A program made the translations under genes and the position numbers. The notes under the pieces are model-generated. The model did not search any database. It worked only from the letters and a program-made list of their open reading frames with translations, and was not told the DNA's origin. This document shows positions 1 through 5,274 of a stretch of 5,274 nt of DNA, in pieces. The DNA lies in NCBI GenBank assembly GCA_945876515.1, contig CAMCPF010000244.1, positions 1 through 5,274 of the forward strand, given 5' to 3'. Position 1 is the first letter of the stretch; every line of letters begins with the position of its first letter. The stretch comes from Candidatus Kuenenia stuttgartensis. GTDB lineage: Bacteria > Planctomycetota > Planctomycetia > Pirellulales > UBA1268.

Positions 1-1842
1 GGCCAGCCGCGGCAGTGCGGGATTGGGTGCGGCTGCGGGCTGAGCGGGCTCGAGCCAGCTGACGTGCTGCTCCACCACCTCGAGCGTGCTGTCGAGAAAC
101 TGGCGGCGGCAGGCATGCCGCTGGATCTTGCCACTCGAGGTCTTGGGCACGCTATTTGGCCGCACGAACACGATCGCCTCGACGGCCACCTCGTGCTCCC
201 GCGCCAGGCGGCTGCGGATGGCGTCCATCGCGGCCAAAATCTCGGCCCGCTCGCGGCGACCCCGCTCGAGCTCGGCCACGATCACCACCCGCTCGCGGCC
301 CTCGTGGTCCACGGCGAACGCCGCCAGCGAGCCGGCCCGCACGAGCGGCGAGGCCTCCTCGACCGCGTATTCGAGGTCCTGCGGATAGTGGTTGCGGCCG
401 CGGACGATGATCAGGTCCTTGAGCCGCCCGGTCACGAACAGCTCGCCGTTGTCGAAGAAGCCGAGGTCACCCGTCCGCATGTAGGGGCCGGGGTTCGGCC
501 GCCAGCGTGCCACCACCTGGGCCGGAGCGTGCGGGTCGGGCTCGGCGAGCATCGCGCCGAAGGTCTCCTGGGTCGCCTCGCTGCGGTTCCAATAGCCCTG
601 GGCCACGCTCGGCCCGCTCACCCAGATCTCGCCCACCCGGCCCGGGGGCAGGGGCTCGTGGGTCTGCGGATCGACAATCAACACGTCTTGCCCATCCAAC
701 TCGCGGCCGCTGCCCACGAGCCGGCGGGCGGTGGCCGCATCCTGTCGGCCCGGGGCCACGGTACCCGTCTCGATCGAGACCGCGTCGAAGGACCGGATCA
801 CCGGCGGCTCGAACTTCATGCCGCCGGTGACCATCAGCGTGCTCTCTGCCAGCCCGTAGCAGGGGTAGAAGGCTTCGCGGCGGAAGCCGCTTACGGCGAA
901 GGCCTCGCAGAAGGCGTCGATCGTCTCGGCCCGCACCGGCTCGGCGCCGTTGAAGGCCAGCGACCAACTGGAGAGATCGAGCGCCGCTCGCTGCTCCGGC
1001 GTTGTCTTGCGCACGCAGAGTTCGTAGGCGAAGTTGGGGCCGCCGCTGATCGTGGCCCGGTAGCGGGAAATCGCCTGTAGCCACCGCAGCGGCTTCTGGA
1101 GAAAGGCTACCGGCGACATCAAGACGTTGAACTTGCCGCCATAGAGCGGCACGAGGATGCCCCCAATCAGCCCCATGTCGTGGAAACTCGGGAGCCAGAA
1201 CACCCCCGACTGGCTGCGGGTGATCTCGAAGGCCTGCATGATCCGCAGCGAGTTGTGCAGCAGGTTTTCGTGCGAGAGCATCACCCCCTTGGGCGTGCCG
1301 GTCGAGCCGCTCGTGTACTGCAAGAAGGCGAGGGTGTCGCCGTCGATGTCGGGTCGGTCCCAGCGGTCGCCCCAGGTGAGGTCGAGCTCGGAGTCCACCT
1401 GCCAGGTCAGGTGCTCGAGGCTCGGAGCAGTCGTGCCCAGGCTCTCGAACCGGTCGAGCACGTCGCGGGTGGTGAGCGCCACGGCTGCGTCGGCATCCGC
1501 GGCGATGGCCTCGATCCGCTCCACGGAACGATTCTTCCGGGGCGGGTAGGCGGGCACCGCGATCGCGCCCCCGTAGAGGCAGCCCATGAAGGCGGCGATG
1601 AAGTCGAGGCCCGAGGGGTAGAGCAACAGGGCCCGCTTGCCCGTCATGCCCCGGTCCATCAGCCACGCGCCGACCGCCCGCGCCTTGCGGTCGAGTTCGG
1701 CGTAGGTGATGTTTAGCTCTTCGTGTTCGCCGTCGACCAGGAACGTGAACGCCCGGTCGTGAGGGCGGTACGCGGCCCGCTGCCGCAGAAGATCGACGAG
1801 CGTGGGAGCGAAGGAGGCCTCGGTGGTCGGATTCGGGATCAC
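1..1842 (-). CDS. Fatty acyl-AMP ligase (FAAL)-type adenylating enzyme, 3' end outside the window
   Basis: This enzyme activates a fatty acid as acyl-adenylate, and family members pass it to an acyl carrier protein instead of to CoA. 614 codons are visible with no stop. Motifs in order: ATP-binding loop YTSGSTGTPKG (176-186), FHDMGLIG (220-227), NGAEPVR (298-304), YGLAES (329-334), WVSGPSVAQGYW (407-418), YMRTGDLGF (454-462), hinge and C-terminal subdomain GRLKDLIIVRGRNHYPQDLE (472-491), and PKTSSGKIQR (566-575) with the probable catalytic lysine K572. HDMGLIG and GRNHYPQD are typical of FAALs and not of acyl-CoA synthetases. The stretch at about 336-380 is where FAALs carry their specific insertion. 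The GTG at 1842 was chosen because GGAGG lies 10 bases upstream and the product starts just before the first conserved block. In-frame GTGs about 100 bases further upstream would add a low-complexity Arg/Gly-rich leader. After the AMP-ligase fold, residues 597-614 are Ala/Pro-rich like an interdomain linker, so an ACP, PKS or aminotransferase domain may follow. The family call is firm; acyl chain and pathway are unknown. Confidence 0.93.
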   Translation of the reverse strand, partial: MIPNPTTEASFAPTLVDLLRQRAAYRPHDRAFTFLVDGEHEELNITYAELDRKARAVGAWLMDRGMTGKRALLLYPSGLDFIAAFMGCLYGGAIAVPAYPPRKNRSVERIEAIAADADAAVALTTRDVLDRFESLGTTAPSLEHLTWQVDSELDLTWGDRWDRPDIDGDTLAFLQYTSGSTGTPKGVMLSHENLLHNSLRIMQAFEITRSQSGVFWLPSFHDMGLIGGILVPLYGGKFNVLMSPVAFLQKPLRWLQAISRYRATISGGPNFAYELCVRKTTPEQRAALDLSSWSLAFNGAEPVRAETIDAFCEAFAVSGFRREAFYPCYGLAESTLMVTGGMKFEPPVIRSFDAVSIETGTVAPGRQDAATARRLVGSGRELDGQDVLIVDPQTHEPLPPGRVGEIWVSGPSVAQGYWNRSEATQETFGAMLAEPDPHAPAQVVARWRPNPGPYMRTGDLGFFDNGELFVTGRLKDLIIVRGRNHYPQDLEYAVEEASPLVRAGSLAAFAVDHEGRERVVIVAELERGRRERAEILAAMDAIRSRLAREHEVAVEAIVFVRPNSVPKTSSGKIQRHACRRQFLDSTLEVVEQHVSWLEPAQPAAAPNPALPRLA

Positions 1843-1852
1843 GCGCTGAGTG

Positions 1853-1857
1853 CCTCC
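1853..1857 (-). promoter_or_regulatory. Ribosome binding site for the FAAL gene
   Basis: GGAGG on the minus strand sits 10 bases before the GTG at 1842. It is the main reason for preferring this start over the in-frame GTG codons further upstream, which lie just after an in-frame TAA. The spacing is slightly long but within the usual range. Confidence 0.6.
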
Positions 1858-2008
1858 GCCCTCGACTGCCGTCGCGCCTGCGACGGTGCCAAGTTGCCGT
1901 GGAGATTGTCGGCCCCGGCTCCGCCGTGACACCACAGTTTACCCGTGTCGCCCAGACAACCGGTAGTATCGGCACACCCGGGGTTTGTGACCGTTTTCCC
2001 CGCAAGAT

Positions 2009-2022
2009 CGGCCCCGCGGCCG
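2009..2022 (-). terminator. Weak hairpin just after the rsmA stop
   Basis: A perfect 5-pair stem, CGGCC with GGCCG around a 4-base loop, starts two bases after the rsmA stop codon. No run of T follows on the minus strand, so it is not a standard intrinsic terminator. It could stabilise the 3' end of the ribE-rsmA message or be chance in G+C-rich DNA. Confidence 0.2.
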
Positions 2023-2024
2023 GG

Positions 2025-2984
2025 TCAGGTGGCCGAGCCGGGACCGAGAAAAGCCCGCTCCAGCAGCACGAAGCGATCCGGGCTGATCTCCTCGGCCCGG
2101 GCCTCCGGGCCGAGGCCGAGCGCGGCGTAGGCGGCCTCGACGTGCGCCCGAGCCTCGGCGCTCCCCTTGCCGCCGGCCAGCCGCAGCAGTACCCCGCGGA
2201 GCAGCTTGCGGCGGTGGCAGAAGACGTCGCGGACGAAGGCATGGAAGCGGGCCAGGTCGGCGATCGCCGCCCGCCGCTCCGGCTCGAGGTCGAGTCGGAC
2301 GATCGCCGAGTCGATCTTGGGCCGTGGCCAGAACACGCTCGGGGGCAGGATCCTGACGATCTCCCCACGGCACTGGCAGCCCACCCAGACTGAAAGCGCA
2401 TTGTAGCTGGGTGATCCTGCGGTCGCCGTCATGCGCTCGGCCATCTCCCGCTGGACCGTCACCACCGCCGCGTCGAAGGGACGGGGCAGGGCGAGCAGGT
2501 TGGAGATCACGGGCGTCGCGACGCAATACGGAAGGTTGGCCACCAGCAGAAAACGTCCGGCGGGGGCAGCGGCTCGGGCCGCCTCGACTGCCCCGAGCAG
2601 GGCCGGCGCCAGCCGGTGCTTGGCCGCGAGCGCGTCCCCCTCGACCACGGTCACGTTGTCGTGATCGATGAGCCGGTCACGGGCCAGCTGGGCCAGCCGC
2701 GGGTCGATCTCGGCGGTCACGACGCGGGCGGCCGTGGCGGCGAGCCGCTCGGTCAGGGCCCCGGTGCCGGTGCCGACCTCCAGCACCACGTCGTCGGGCG
2801 CGATCGCCGCCGACCGGACCAGCACGTCGATCAGGTTCAAGTCGACGAGAAAGTTCTGGCCGCGCCGGGCGTCGATCGTGAAGCCGACCTGGGAGAACAG
2901 ATCTTTGAGATACGCCGTCGTCTGCCGCGGCGGGATCGCCGGCGCGGAGCCCGGCTCGGGCTGGGCAGGGGGCTCGGGTCTCAT
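2025..2984 (-). CDS. rsmA: 16S rRNA (adenine(1518)-N(6)/adenine(1519)-N(6))-dimethyltransferase RsmA (KsgA)
   Basis: RsmA dimethylates two neighbouring adenines in the 3'-terminal hairpin of 16S rRNA, using S-adenosylmethionine, late in 30S assembly. The 319-residue product has all the family landmarks: GQNFL (42-46), SAM-binding LEVGTGTG (68-75), the acidic residue of AEIDP (E92), VEGDAL (114-119, D117), catalytic NLPY (150-153), FWPRPKIDS (218-226) and HRRKLLRG (257-264) in the C-terminal RNA-binding domain. The protein is about 45 residues longer than E. coli RsmA. Part of this is a Pro-rich N-terminal extension (1-20) followed by RQTTAYLKDLFSQVGF (20-35). The ATG at 2984 is chosen because it overlaps the ribE stop as ATGA, the usual layout for translational coupling. 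A G-rich stretch (GGGGGCGG) just upstream could act as a weak ribosome binding site. An in-frame start at 3014 would overlap ribE further. It is probably expressed together with ribE. Confidence 0.96.
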   Translation of the reverse strand: MRPEPPAQPEPGSAPAIPPRQTTAYLKDLFSQVGFTIDARRGQNFLVDLNLIDVLVRSAAIAPDDVVLEVGTGTGALTERLAATAARVVTAEIDPRLAQLARDRLIDHDNVTVVEGDALAAKHRLAPALLGAVEAARAAAPAGRFLLVANLPYCVATPVISNLLALPRPFDAAVVTVQREMAERMTATAGSPSYNALSVWVGCQCRGEIVRILPPSVFWPRPKIDSAIVRLDLEPERRAAIADLARFHAFVRDVFCHRRKLLRGVLLRLAGGKGSAEARAHVEAAYAALGLGPEARAEEISPDRFVLLERAFLGPGSAT

Positions 2985-3586
2985 GCCGCCCCCAGGCCGC
3001 TGGCGGCCAGCCACCGGGCGACATACTTGAACACCAGGTCCGTCTCGAGGTTCACCCCGCTGCCCTCGACCAGGCCACCGAGCGTCGTGACGGCCAGCGT
3101 GTGCGGGATCAGTGCCACGCTGAAGGTCTCGTGGTCGACGTCCACCACCGTCAGGCTCACGCCGTCGATCGCCACCGAGCCCTTGGAGGCCATCTGGGCG
3201 AGCAGTTCACGGGCGGCGGCGAACCGGCACGTGGTCCAGTCGCCCTCGTCGCGGCGGCCTGCGAGCCGTCCCAAACCATCGACATGGCCCGTGACGAGGT
3301 GCCCGCCCAGCCGGTCGGAGAGTCGCAGCGACCGCTCCAGGTTGACGCGGCTGCCCGCCGCGAGCCCGCCGAGGGTCGTCCGGGCGAGGGTCTCGGGTCC
3401 GAGCTGAAACTCGAGCCGATCGCCGTCGATCCGCACCACCGACAGGCAGCAGCCGCTCACGCAGACGCTGTCGCCGAGGGCCGCGTCGGCCGCGATGCCC
3501 GCCGCCTCCAACACCAGCCTGAAGCCGGGCGGTTCGGGCACGACGGCGACAACCTTCCCGAGCGACTCGACGAGACCGGTGAACAT
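2981..3586 (-). CDS. ribE: Riboflavin synthase, alpha chain
   Basis: The enzyme converts two molecules of 6,7-dimethyl-8-ribityllumazine into riboflavin and a pyrimidine that is recycled, the last step of riboflavin synthesis. The 201-residue product shows the two repeated lumazine-binding domains. The N-terminal domain starts with the canonical MFTGLVE and contains GDSVCVSGCCLSV (38-50), NLERSLRLSD (82-91) and GGHLVTGHVDG (94-104). The C-terminal domain contains KGSVAIDGVSLTV (135-147), IPHTLAVTTLG (160-170) and VNLETDL (178-184). Residues matching known E. coli active-site positions are present: S40, C46/C47, H101, S144, T146 and D183. Length is normal. The start at 3586 is fixed by MFTG, which is the true N-terminus in the family, although the frame stays open for 52 more codons upstream. 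GGAG lies 12 bases before this ATG, separated from it by a GT repeat, so the ribosome binding site is poor. The stop overlaps the rsmA start. No other rib gene is visible here. The gene is called ribE or ribC depending on the organism. Confidence 0.96.
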   Translation of the reverse strand: MFTGLVESLGKVVAVVPEPPGFRLVLEAAGIAADAALGDSVCVSGCCLSVVRIDGDRLEFQLGPETLARTTLGGLAAGSRVNLERSLRLSDRLGGHLVTGHVDGLGRLAGRRDEGDWTTCRFAAARELLAQMASKGSVAIDGVSLTVVDVDHETFSVALIPHTLAVTTLGGLVEGSGVNLETDLVFKYVARWLAASGLGAA

Positions 3587-3742
3587 GAAACACACACACT
3601 CCGCGGGGCGGGGATGCGGACTGGGCAGGGAATCCACCCTCGGCGGTCGATCCGCTCCGACCCGCTTGGCCCGCGGCTCGACGCACCGCAGGATACCGTC
3701 GGAGTCGAGCACAATCATGCCCGCCTTGAAAACCACTTGCAC
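3587..3742 (-). other. Open 52-codon extension of the ribE frame with its own ribosome binding site
   Basis: Upstream of the ribE ATG the same frame stays open to a GTG at 3742, with a further in-frame ATG at 3718. The GTG has a strong GGAGG (minus strand, 3747-3751) 4 bases before it, better than the site in front of the canonical ribE start. The first 30 or so codons mostly end in G or C, like real genes here. The peptide begins MQVVFKAGMIVLDSDGILRC and later becomes Pro/Arg-rich; I do not recognise it. It could be an N-terminal extension of RibE, the remains of another gene, or an open stretch kept by chance in G+C-rich DNA. Riboflavin synthases normally start at MFTG, so I do not include it in ribE. 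Confidence 0.3.
3590..3599 (-). repeat. Dinucleotide tract (GT)5 before the ribE start
   Basis: Five GT units on the minus strand lie between a GGAG (3599-3602) and the ribE ATG, making up most of the 12-base spacer. Loss or gain of one unit would change the spacing by 2 bases. The tract is short, so it may be stable. Confidence 0.7.
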
Positions 3743-3746
3743 GTCG

Positions 3747-3751
3747 CCTCC
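3747..3751 (-). promoter_or_regulatory. Ribosome-binding-site-like GGAGG before the GTG at 3742
   Basis: GGAGG on the minus strand lies 4 bases before the GTG that opens the extended ribE frame. It is the best such site in the ribE-eno gap on this strand. It supports, but does not prove, translation starting here instead of, or as well as, at 3586. Confidence 0.35.
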
Positions 3752-3805
3752 CCGCCGTCACAATCAACGCCGTTCCCGGCCCGGCTTGCGGCCCACCATC
3801 ACCTC

Positions 3806-3810
3806 GGAGG
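3806..3810 (+). promoter_or_regulatory. Ribosome binding site for eno
   Basis: GGAGG lies 4 bases before the eno ATG at 3815. This fixes the start even though the reading frame is open for more than 700 bases further upstream, through the antisense of ribE. The spacing is a little short but the match is full. Confidence 0.8.
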
Positions 3811-3814
3811 TTCC

Positions 3815-5107
3815 ATGTCCACGATCGTCGACATCCACGCCCGCCAGATCCTCGACAGCCGCGGCAATCCCACCGTCGAGGTCGATGTGACGCTTGCCGA
3901 CGGGGCCTTCGGCCGTGCCGCCGTGCCATCTGGGGCGAGCACCGGTGCCCACGAGGCCTGGGAGAAGCGGGATGGCGACAAGGGCGTCTACCTCGGCAAG
4001 GGCGTGATGGCCGCGGTCGAAAACATCAACACCCGGATCGCCGAGGAACTCGAGGGCTGCGACGCGCTCGACCAGACGACCGTGGACGAGTTGATGATCG
4101 AACTCGACGGCACGCCCAACAAGAAGGACCTTGGCGCCAACGCGATTCTCGGGGTATCGATGGCGGTGGCCCACGCCGCCGCCGAGCACTGCGGGCTGCC
4201 GCTCTATCGCTATCTGGGTGGCGCGGCCGCCCGGCTCCTGCCCGCCCCGATGATGAACATCATCAATGGCGGGGCCCACGCCGACAATCCGCTCGACGTG
4301 CAGGAGTTCATGATCCTGCCGCTCGGCTTCGACTCGTTCGACGTCGCCCTGCGGGCCGGCGTGGAGACCTTCCACGCCCTCAAGAAGGTGCTCAAGGACA
4401 AGAAGCTGGCCACGAGCGTGGGCGACGAGGGGGGCTTCGCCCCGCACATCGGCAGCTGCGCCGAGGCGCTCGAGGTGATCCTGGCGGCGATCGGCAACGC
4501 GGGCTACAAGCCGGGCGAGGAGATCGCGATCGGTCTCGACGTGGCGGCCACCGAGTTTTACGACGCCAAGACGGGCACCTATTCGATCGAGGGCAAGTCG
4601 CTCGACTCGGCCGGGATGGTGGGTTTCCTGGCCGACCTGGCCGGCAAGTATCCGATCGTGTCGATCGAGGATGGCTGCTCGGAGGACGACTGGGCGGGCT
4701 GGAAGCTGATCACCGAGCGGCTCGGCGAGCGGGTGCAGTTGGTGGGCGACGACCTGTTCGTCACCAACTCCGAGCGGCTCGGCCGCGGCATCGCCGAGGG
4801 AGTCGCCAACTCGATCCTGGTGAAGGTCAACCAGATCGGCACGCTCACCGAGACGATTCAGGCCGTGCAACTGGCCCATCGCTCGGGCTACACCTCGATC
4901 GCCAGCCATCGCAGTGGCGAGACCGAGGACGCCACGATCGCCGACTTGGCCGTCGGGCTCTCGACCGGCCAGATCAAGACCGGCAGCGCCTCGCGGAGCG
5001 ACCGGATCGCGAAGTACAACCAGCTGCTGCGGATCCAGGAGTCGCTGGGCGACGGCGCGGTGTACGCCGGCCACGACGTCCAGTCGCGGTGGCCGGGCGT
5101 CTGCTGA
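3815..5107 (+). CDS. eno: Enolase (phosphopyruvate hydratase)
   Basis: Enolase interconverts 2-phosphoglycerate and phosphoenolpyruvate in glycolysis and gluconeogenesis; it is a cytoplasmic, magnesium-dependent homodimer or octamer. The 430-residue product has the usual bacterial length and both domains. Visible motifs: DSRGNPTVEV (14-23), the mobile loop PSGASTG (38-44), NGGAHADN (151-158, H155), QEFMILP (163-169), GDEGGFAP (203-210, proton donor E205), metal ligands D242, E285 (SIEDG) and D312 (VGDDLFVTN), catalytic base K337 in LVKVNQIG, SHRSGETED (364-372), the phosphate-binding arginine of that motif (R366) and K388 in QIKTG. No key residue is missing, so it should be active. The start has a GGAGG ribosome binding site and the protein begins at the conserved N-terminal strand. 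It reads away from ribE and is the only rightward gene; its usual neighbours in other bacteria (such as ftsB or pyrG) are not seen. A possible terminator-like repeat cluster follows the stop. Confidence 0.98.
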   Translation: MSTIVDIHARQILDSRGNPTVEVDVTLADGAFGRAAVPSGASTGAHEAWEKRDGDKGVYLGKGVMAAVENINTRIAEELEGCDALDQTTVDELMIELDGTPNKKDLGANAILGVSMAVAHAAAEHCGLPLYRYLGGAAARLLPAPMMNIINGGAHADNPLDVQEFMILPLGFDSFDVALRAGVETFHALKKVLKDKKLATSVGDEGGFAPHIGSCAEALEVILAAIGNAGYKPGEEIAIGLDVAATEFYDAKTGTYSIEGKSLDSAGMVGFLADLAGKYPIVSIEDGCSEDDWAGWKLITERLGERVQLVGDDLFVTNSERLGRGIAEGVANSILVKVNQIGTLTETIQAVQLAHRSGYTSIASHRSGETEDATIADLAVGLSTGQIKTGSASRSDRIAKYNQLLRIQESLGDGAVYAGHDVQSRWPGVC

Positions 5108-5117
5108 TCGGCGCCCA

Positions 5118-5150
5118 CGCTCGGGATCGCCGATCCCTGTCGCCCGAGCG
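5118..5150 (+). terminator. Hairpin after eno, possible transcript end
   Basis: CGCTCGGG (5118-5125) and CCCGAGCG (5143-5150) form a perfect 8-pair stem, starting 11 bases after the eno stop. A competing hairpin lies inside it: GGGATC (5123-5128) and GATCCC (5132-5137) with a 3-base loop. No T run follows, so this is not a textbook intrinsic terminator; it may protect the 3' end or work with Rho. Confidence 0.4.
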
Positions 5151-5178
5151 CCGTGCGTCACGCGGGCTCGGGATTGCC
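5119..5178 (+). repeat. Direct repeat pair downstream of eno
   Basis: GCTCGGGATCGCC (5119-5131) recurs as GCTCGGGATTGCC (5166-5178), 12 of 13 bases identical and 47 bases apart. The intervening CCCGAGC (5143-5149) can pair with either copy, giving alternative stems. Confidence 0.6.
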
Positions 5179-5204
5179 CATGCCATCTCGCCGGACGCTC
5201 CCTC

Positions 5205-5268
5205 CGGCCATCCATGGCCTCCGGTCGCTCGATGCTAGCTCGCTTTCGGCATCCTGCCTGCGCTCGCT
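5205..5268 (+). repeat. Imperfect direct repeats at the right edge
   Basis: A 25-base unit at 5205-5229 and a 22-base unit at 5247-5268 align with about 20 identical positions, three single-base gaps and two mismatches. Both read roughly CGG-CATCC-T-GCCT and end in TCGCT. The first unit contains the perfect inverted repeat GGCCAT-CC-ATGGCC (5206-5219). A short stem, GATGC (5231-5235) with GCATC (5249-5253), joins the spacer to the second unit. The array may continue past the window. It looks like a dispersed intergenic repeat; no protein is supported here. Confidence 0.5.
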
Positions 5269-5274
5269 ATCAAC

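Larger units (their letters stand above)
1843..2024 (-). other. Gap between rsmA and the FAAL gene; probable promoter region
   Basis: These 182 bases contain no gene I can support. The part at about 1930-2000 is visibly richer in A+T than its surroundings, as expected for a promoter reading left into the FAAL gene. A weak -10-like GATACT (minus strand, 1965-1970) is present, but I found no good -35 partner at 16-18 bases. An imperfect inverted repeat, GTGTCGCC (1945-1952) with GGCACAC (1971-1977), forms 7 pairs around one bulged base and an 18-base loop. It would lie in the FAAL leader RNA or at the end of the rsmA transcript. The length of the gap suggests that the FAAL gene is not simply part of the ribE-rsmA operon. 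Confidence 0.4.
3587..3814. promoter_or_regulatory. Divergent ribE/eno intergenic region
   Basis: These 228 bases separate the two divergent starts and should hold promoters for both directions. For eno, a weak pair TTGCAC (3737-3742) and CACAAT (3759-3764) with a 16-base spacer can be drawn; the match to the sigma-70 consensus is poor. I see no convincing leftward promoter for ribE. Positions 3587-3742 are an open extension of the ribE frame on the minus strand, described separately. If that extension is translated, the true intergenic DNA is only the 72 bases at 3743-3814. Confidence 0.4.

Noticed and set aside
64..1080. A 338-codon plus-strand frame opposite the FAAL gene.
   Set aside because: It is His/Arg/Gly/Ala-rich with no family motif, and the opposite strand encodes an intact adenylating enzyme.
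467..2401. A 644-codon open frame on the minus strand spanning rsmA's end, the gap and most of the FAAL gene.
   Set aside because: It is out of frame with both real genes, gives an Arg/Gly/Pro-rich product without motifs, and crosses an intergenic gap. It is a high-G+C artefact.
3611..3641. Minus-strand sequence before ribE slightly like part of an FMN riboswitch (GGGTGGATTCCC followed by AGTCCGC).
   Set aside because: Only two short pieces resemble the consensus; the other conserved arms and the closing stem are absent and the stem has only 4 pairs. A covariance-model search with the FMN riboswitch model would settle it.
3101..3814. Upstream in-frame extension of eno by 238 codons.
   Set aside because: It runs antisense through ribE, is low-complexity, and enolase starts at the GGAGG-supported ATG at 3815.
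3764..5215. A 483-codon open frame antisense to eno.
   Set aside because: It mirrors the codon structure of the well-supported enolase, has no recognisable domain, and long antisense frames are common in G+C-rich genes.

Overview
The window is a G+C-rich bacterial chromosome segment (roughly two-thirds G+C by eye, with codon third positions almost all G or C). It carries four recognisable genes. Three lie on the minus strand: a fatty acyl-AMP ligase cut off by the left edge, rsmA and ribE. One, eno, lies divergently on the plus strand. The extended RsmA N-terminus (a leader of about 40 residues, then RRGQNFLVDLNLID) resembles RsmA proteins I remember from Planctomycetota, so a planctomycete is my best guess. 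That assignment is inference from memory and would need a search to confirm.

Layout. Positions 1-1842 (minus) hold the first 614 codons of a fatty acyl-AMP ligase (FAAL)-type adenylating enzyme. It starts at GTG and runs off the left edge into an Ala/Pro-rich linker, which suggests a larger multidomain protein of polyketide or lipid metabolism. Positions 1843-2024 are a gap with weak hairpins and probably the FAAL promoter. Positions 2025-2984 (minus) are rsmA (16S rRNA adenine dimethyltransferase). It overlaps by 4 bases (ATGA) with the upstream ribE (riboflavin synthase, 2981-3586, minus), so the two form a coupled pair transcribed leftward. Positions 3587-3814 separate ribE from the divergent eno. 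About two-thirds of this gap, up to 3742, is an open extension of the ribE frame with its own good ribosome binding site. Positions 3815-5107 (plus) are a complete enolase gene. The last 167 bases hold a cluster of short direct and inverted repeats.

How the genes relate. Enolase (glycolysis), riboflavin synthase (flavin cofactors) and RsmA (ribosome maturation) are housekeeping functions. The FAAL belongs to secondary or lipid metabolism and appears to be a separate transcription unit. I see no mobile element, CRISPR array, tRNA or rRNA. I also see no clear undescribed system: the points most worth a second look are the truncated FAAL, the leader in front of ribE and the repeat cluster after eno.
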